From positions 7,468-71,467 of the forward strand of contig CAYJKL010000004.1 of assembly GCA_964370755.1 (NCBI GenBank): DNA of 64,000 bases. The letters are read 5' to 3'. Under the pieces are notes generated by a model. That model saw only the letters and a list, made by a program, of their open reading frames with translations. It ran no database searches and was not told the origin of the DNA. The first letter of the stretch is position 1, and each line of letters begins with the position of its first letter. This document shows, in pieces, positions 61,772 through 64,000 of this stretch. A program made the position numbers and the translations under genes. The stretch is from CAKOSP01 sp964370755. Its GTDB lineage: Bacteria; Bacillota_I; Bacilli_A; RF39; UBA660.

Positions 61772-61885
61772 AAATTCATGGTATACTATATATAGTGATT
61801 GAGTTATATCAATCGTCTTAAACAAGAGTTGTAGATACCTACCCCACTTGCTCCATAAGGAAATTAGTCGAACTAATCGACTTTC
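61772..61885 (+). repeat. tRNA-3'-end-like structured repeat, copy C
   Basis: AAATTCATGGTATACTATAT, then the same GATTG...CAATC hairpin as copy B, ACAAG AGTT GTAG-ATAC-CTAC and CACTTGCTCCA (61845-61855). It is followed by AGTCGA-AC-TAA-TCGACT, a hairpin like the ones after copies A and B but without the long T run. Copies B and C agree over about 90 bases. Confidence 0.65.
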
Positions 61886-62113
61886 ACATATAAAGGGTTA
61901 ATTTTATTAGCTTTTTTTAATGTTCTAAAGGAATTGATTAGTATGCATCTAAAGAAAGAAAAATTAGTTATTGAATAGAATCTAATATTAATAAGTAGAA
62001 CTAAAGTTAAATACTAAGTTAATATTGATTAATAGTTTAGAAGATGATATTATTATTTTAATAATTAGTAGAAAATAATTTATAATCTGTATTATTCTCT
62101 ATAAAGAAAGTAG
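61886..62113 (+). other. Non-coding stretch with decayed cassette start
   Basis: TTAGCTTTTTTT, then CTAAAGGAATTGATTA and ATG (61943) repeat the flank of tRNA-Gly (55880-55911), but the frame stops after 11 codons (to 61978). The rest is AT-rich; no promoter clear enough to call was found, although TATAAT-like words lie near 62085. Confidence 0.4.
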
Positions 62114-63862
62114 ATGATAAATATGACAATAAGATATATGGACCCCAAATATGAAAATACACTACTATTTTCTGTTGAAGATTTAGTTGATAATATTAGA
62201 GCATCAACTCCTTTAGATGTATACCGTGTAAAAGATAATTTTCTTTATGGTAATATACCGTATAGTAGTCAAGAAAGTGACGCAAAGAGTAAATATAATG
62301 AACTTAAATATACGGATATTAATCATCCAGTTGTGATTACAAAATCTAATAATGAACCAAATTATATAAACACTCATTTTTTCGAACAAAATAAATCACA
62401 AATTATATCAGCAGTTCAGGAAGTTTTATTAAAAAGAAAATTAGTAAAAGTATATAAGGAATTTTATACTGATGATTTAGTTGATAAATTGCTTGAAACT
62501 GAAGCTAGAAAAATAACGTTTTTTGATATTGAGATATCAGATGATATAAAAAACAAATTACATAATTCAGTAAAAAATGTTGAAATAGTAAAATATATTG
62601 ATGGTGAATATGAGTATGAATATTTAAATAATCGTGTAAATGTTTTTGGCAATTATTCTTTAGATGATTTAGAATTTGATAGAGAATTTTATATATCTAC
62701 TCCGATTAATGAAGATCATTTATCAAATATAAAATTTTTTAAAGATAATGTTTTACTTAATATAAAGATGGAATATAGACCTGTTGATAATCTTAAAATA
62801 ATTAAATATCAAGAAGGCTGTTTAAAGATAATAGAAGAAATTATTAGATTAAATAAAAATATCAAATTAAATATAATAGTTTTTGATAAGTTACATTTTG
62901 ATACACATATACTTCCAAAAATAATTGATTCTCATTTACGTGATAAAATAGAAATCGAATATAATTACGAAAAATATAGTATAGAAGATTATTCTAATGT
63001 AGTATTTAAATTAGACGAACTAGTTAAAGATATTAAAGCAAGTAATATGTCTCCATTTGAAAAATATTTAAAAGTATATGATATAGCAAAAAATTATAAG
63101 AGTTATAATGAATCTAAAAATCATTCTGATTCTAGAAGTTTAAAATTTATTTTTGATAACGAATATATGGTATGCGTTGGCTTTGCAAAACTTTTAAGCG
63201 AACTGCTTACTTTAGTTGATATAGGTAATATAAATTATACAACAAAAGTTTTAAGTGTAGAAGAACTTGAAAATTATAATAGAAATCTTGGCCTTCATGA
63301 GCGCAATATAGTATATTTAAAAGATGATAAATACGGTATTGATGGATATTATTGTGTTGACCCTACTTTCGACAATAATTTGGATAAAGATTTTTATAAC
63401 TATGCTACAACAGTATTTTCTGATATGCAAAAAGAAGAAAATTATTATTCTTTAGAAGATATAGATTATATTTTTGATAATGATACGTTTGATGATTATT
63501 GTTTAAAAGTTAATAAATTAATTAATAAAAAAATTCGTTTAAATAACGCTGTTGAAGCAATGAAAGATGTAATAGATTTAGTGATGAGGACAATGCTTAA
63601 ATTAGATATCGAATTTTATAATCAAATTTATGATAAATATATTGTTTTAACTAAAAAATCATCAATTGAAGAATACAATCAAATTTTCACTTTAATTGGG
63701 CATAACGTAATAAATAAAACTAACAAAAAAATATCTAGTGATACATTAGTTACAGCTATATCTAATATAAAAGATATTGATAAGGATGAGTATAAATTTA
63801 AAATTGAATATATTGAAGAAGTTATACGGCCGTACACTCCTAATGATTACAAAAAAAAATAA
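62114..63862 (+). CDS. Transglutaminase-like protein, unknown function
   Basis: 582 residues, no signal peptide or membrane helix. The N-terminal 330 residues are beta-rich and unrecognised (includes repeated acidic/aromatic blocks). Residues about 310-425 fit a transglutaminase-like papain fold: YMVCVGFAKLLSELLTLV with Cys354, LGLHERNIVYL with His395 and GYYCVDPTFDNN with Asp416, the VDPT-D end being typical. The C-terminal 150 residues are helical. Start ATG 62114 follows AAAGAAAG; ATG 62123 is possible. It sits at the end of the tRNA-Gly island and shares the fold with the C-terminal half of the 56386 protein. Confidence 0.75.
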   Translation: MINMTIRYMDPKYENTLLFSVEDLVDNIRASTPLDVYRVKDNFLYGNIPYSSQESDAKSKYNELKYTDINHPVVITKSNNEPNYINTHFFEQNKSQIISAVQEVLLKRKLVKVYKEFYTDDLVDKLLETEARKITFFDIEISDDIKNKLHNSVKNVEIVKYIDGEYEYEYLNNRVNVFGNYSLDDLEFDREFYISTPINEDHLSNIKFFKDNVLLNIKMEYRPVDNLKIIKYQEGCLKIIEEIIRLNKNIKLNIIVFDKLHFDTHILPKIIDSHLRDKIEIEYNYEKYSIEDYSNVVFKLDELVKDIKASNMSPFEKYLKVYDIAKNYKSYNESKNHSDSRSLKFIFDNEYMVCVGFAKLLSELLTLVDIGNINYTTKVLSVEELENYNRNLGLHERNIVYLKDDKYGIDGYYCVDPTFDNNLDKDFYNYATTVFSDMQKEENYYSLEDIDYIFDNDTFDDYCLKVNKLINKKIRLNNAVEAMKDVIDLVMRTMLKLDIEFYNQIYDKYIVLTKKSSIEEYNQIFTLIGHNVINKTNKKISSDTLVTAISNIKDIDKDEYKFKIEYIEEVIRPYTPNDYKKK

Positions 63863-64000
63863 TGGATGAAGTGTTTGATATGAGAATCAAAATAAACAAA
63901 ATATGTTTTTTAACGTTCACACTATATCCGATATGTATTTAACATTGATAAATTTGGTTTTAGTCCGATAGATCATAGAAATAAAAAATTGGTGTTAGTT
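63863..64000. other. Right-edge sequence, no supported gene
   Basis: A 26-codon frame beginning ATG 63862 (overlapping the previous stop as TAATG) is the only candidate, without a ribosome site of note. I see nothing else supportable to the window end. Confidence 0.3.

Noticed and set aside
61613..61825. A 70-codon minus-strand open frame
   Set aside because: It covers the T-box Stem I and its promoter and has no ribosome site; the RNA element explains the region better.
55746..61885. CRISPR-like array
   Set aside because: The repeats are three or four long units spaced by kilobases with whole genes between; no short regular spacers anywhere in the window and no cas genes.
63862..63942. 26-codon frame after the transglutaminase-like gene
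   Set aside because: No clear ribosome site, no domain and at the window edge.
55821..64000. Complete prophage or integrative element
   Set aside because: No integrase, structural, relaxase or replication gene is visible; only the tRNA end repeats and cassette-like cargo.

Overview
The window is very AT-rich, uses ATG/TTG starts with strong AGGAGG-type ribosome binding sites, reads UGA as stop and UGG as Trp, and carries T-box leaders, intrinsic terminators, a lipoteichoic-acid-synthase-type sulfatase, an LCP protein, a GH73 wall hydrolase and an FtsW/RodA protein. This points to a walled low-GC Gram-positive (Bacillota), most likely an uncultured gut Bacilli lineage near the Erysipelotrichia/Mollicutes branch. 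That placement is inference from gene content and composition, not from a marker-gene tree.

Layout. 1-4.2 kb: two surface proteins (one running off the left edge), a degenerate metallophosphoesterase, two CotF-like proteins and a membrane protein. 4.3-10.2 kb: the pcrA-ligA pair with two tandem nucleotidyltransferases between them. 10.2-14.9 kb: a pilin-like VWA surface protein, a CotZ/ExsY-type Cys-rich protein, a Cys-less EIIB-like membrane protein and an FtsW/RodA protein. 14.9-19.7 kb: a T-box controlled HAD-tyrS operon, yebC, a patatin and an SDR epimerase. 19.7-22.8 kb: three exported proteins with TasA/SipW-like signal regions (one with LysM) and two very small membrane proteins, one of them a 23-residue ORF with its own promoter and terminator.

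22.8-47.2 kb, all on the minus strand, is a large cell-surface glycan locus. It has a WecA/TagO-type initiator, a TagA-type GT26, MnaA, an Alg13/Alg14-like pair, many glycosyltransferases, a Wzx flippase with two Wzy/ligase-like membrane proteins, and also a TagGH-type ABC exporter. Two sets look like lipid-monophosphate sugar pathways. One is a GT-C+GT2 fusion with DUF2304 and a small SMR-like protein. The other is a UbiA-type phosphoribosyltransferase, an acyltransferase and a HAD-GtrA fusion, followed by a GT-C-like protein. 47.2-55.7 kb is a wall-assembly block: a membrane-anchored cohesin-like protein encoded 15 bases from a dockerin-bearing glucosaminidase, a Lys-rich membrane protein, LCP, an unknown anchored protein and an LTA-synthase-like enzyme.

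55.7-64 kb looks accessory. It begins at tRNA-Gly(GCC) and holds a peptidase S51-transglutaminase fusion, a 5'-truncated gene remnant, a 27-residue peptide gene ahead of an ABC exporter, a second T-box tyrS broken by one frameshift with a Tyr-rich leader ORF, and a large transglutaminase-like protein. Three structured repeats ending in a copy of the tRNA-Gly 3' end (CACTTGCTCCA or one mismatch) separate these cassettes. They are the best candidate here for an undescribed arrangement, either serial tRNA-targeted integration scars or a small tRNA-like RNA family. The cohesin-dockerin wall-hydrolase pair is the most interesting protein system.
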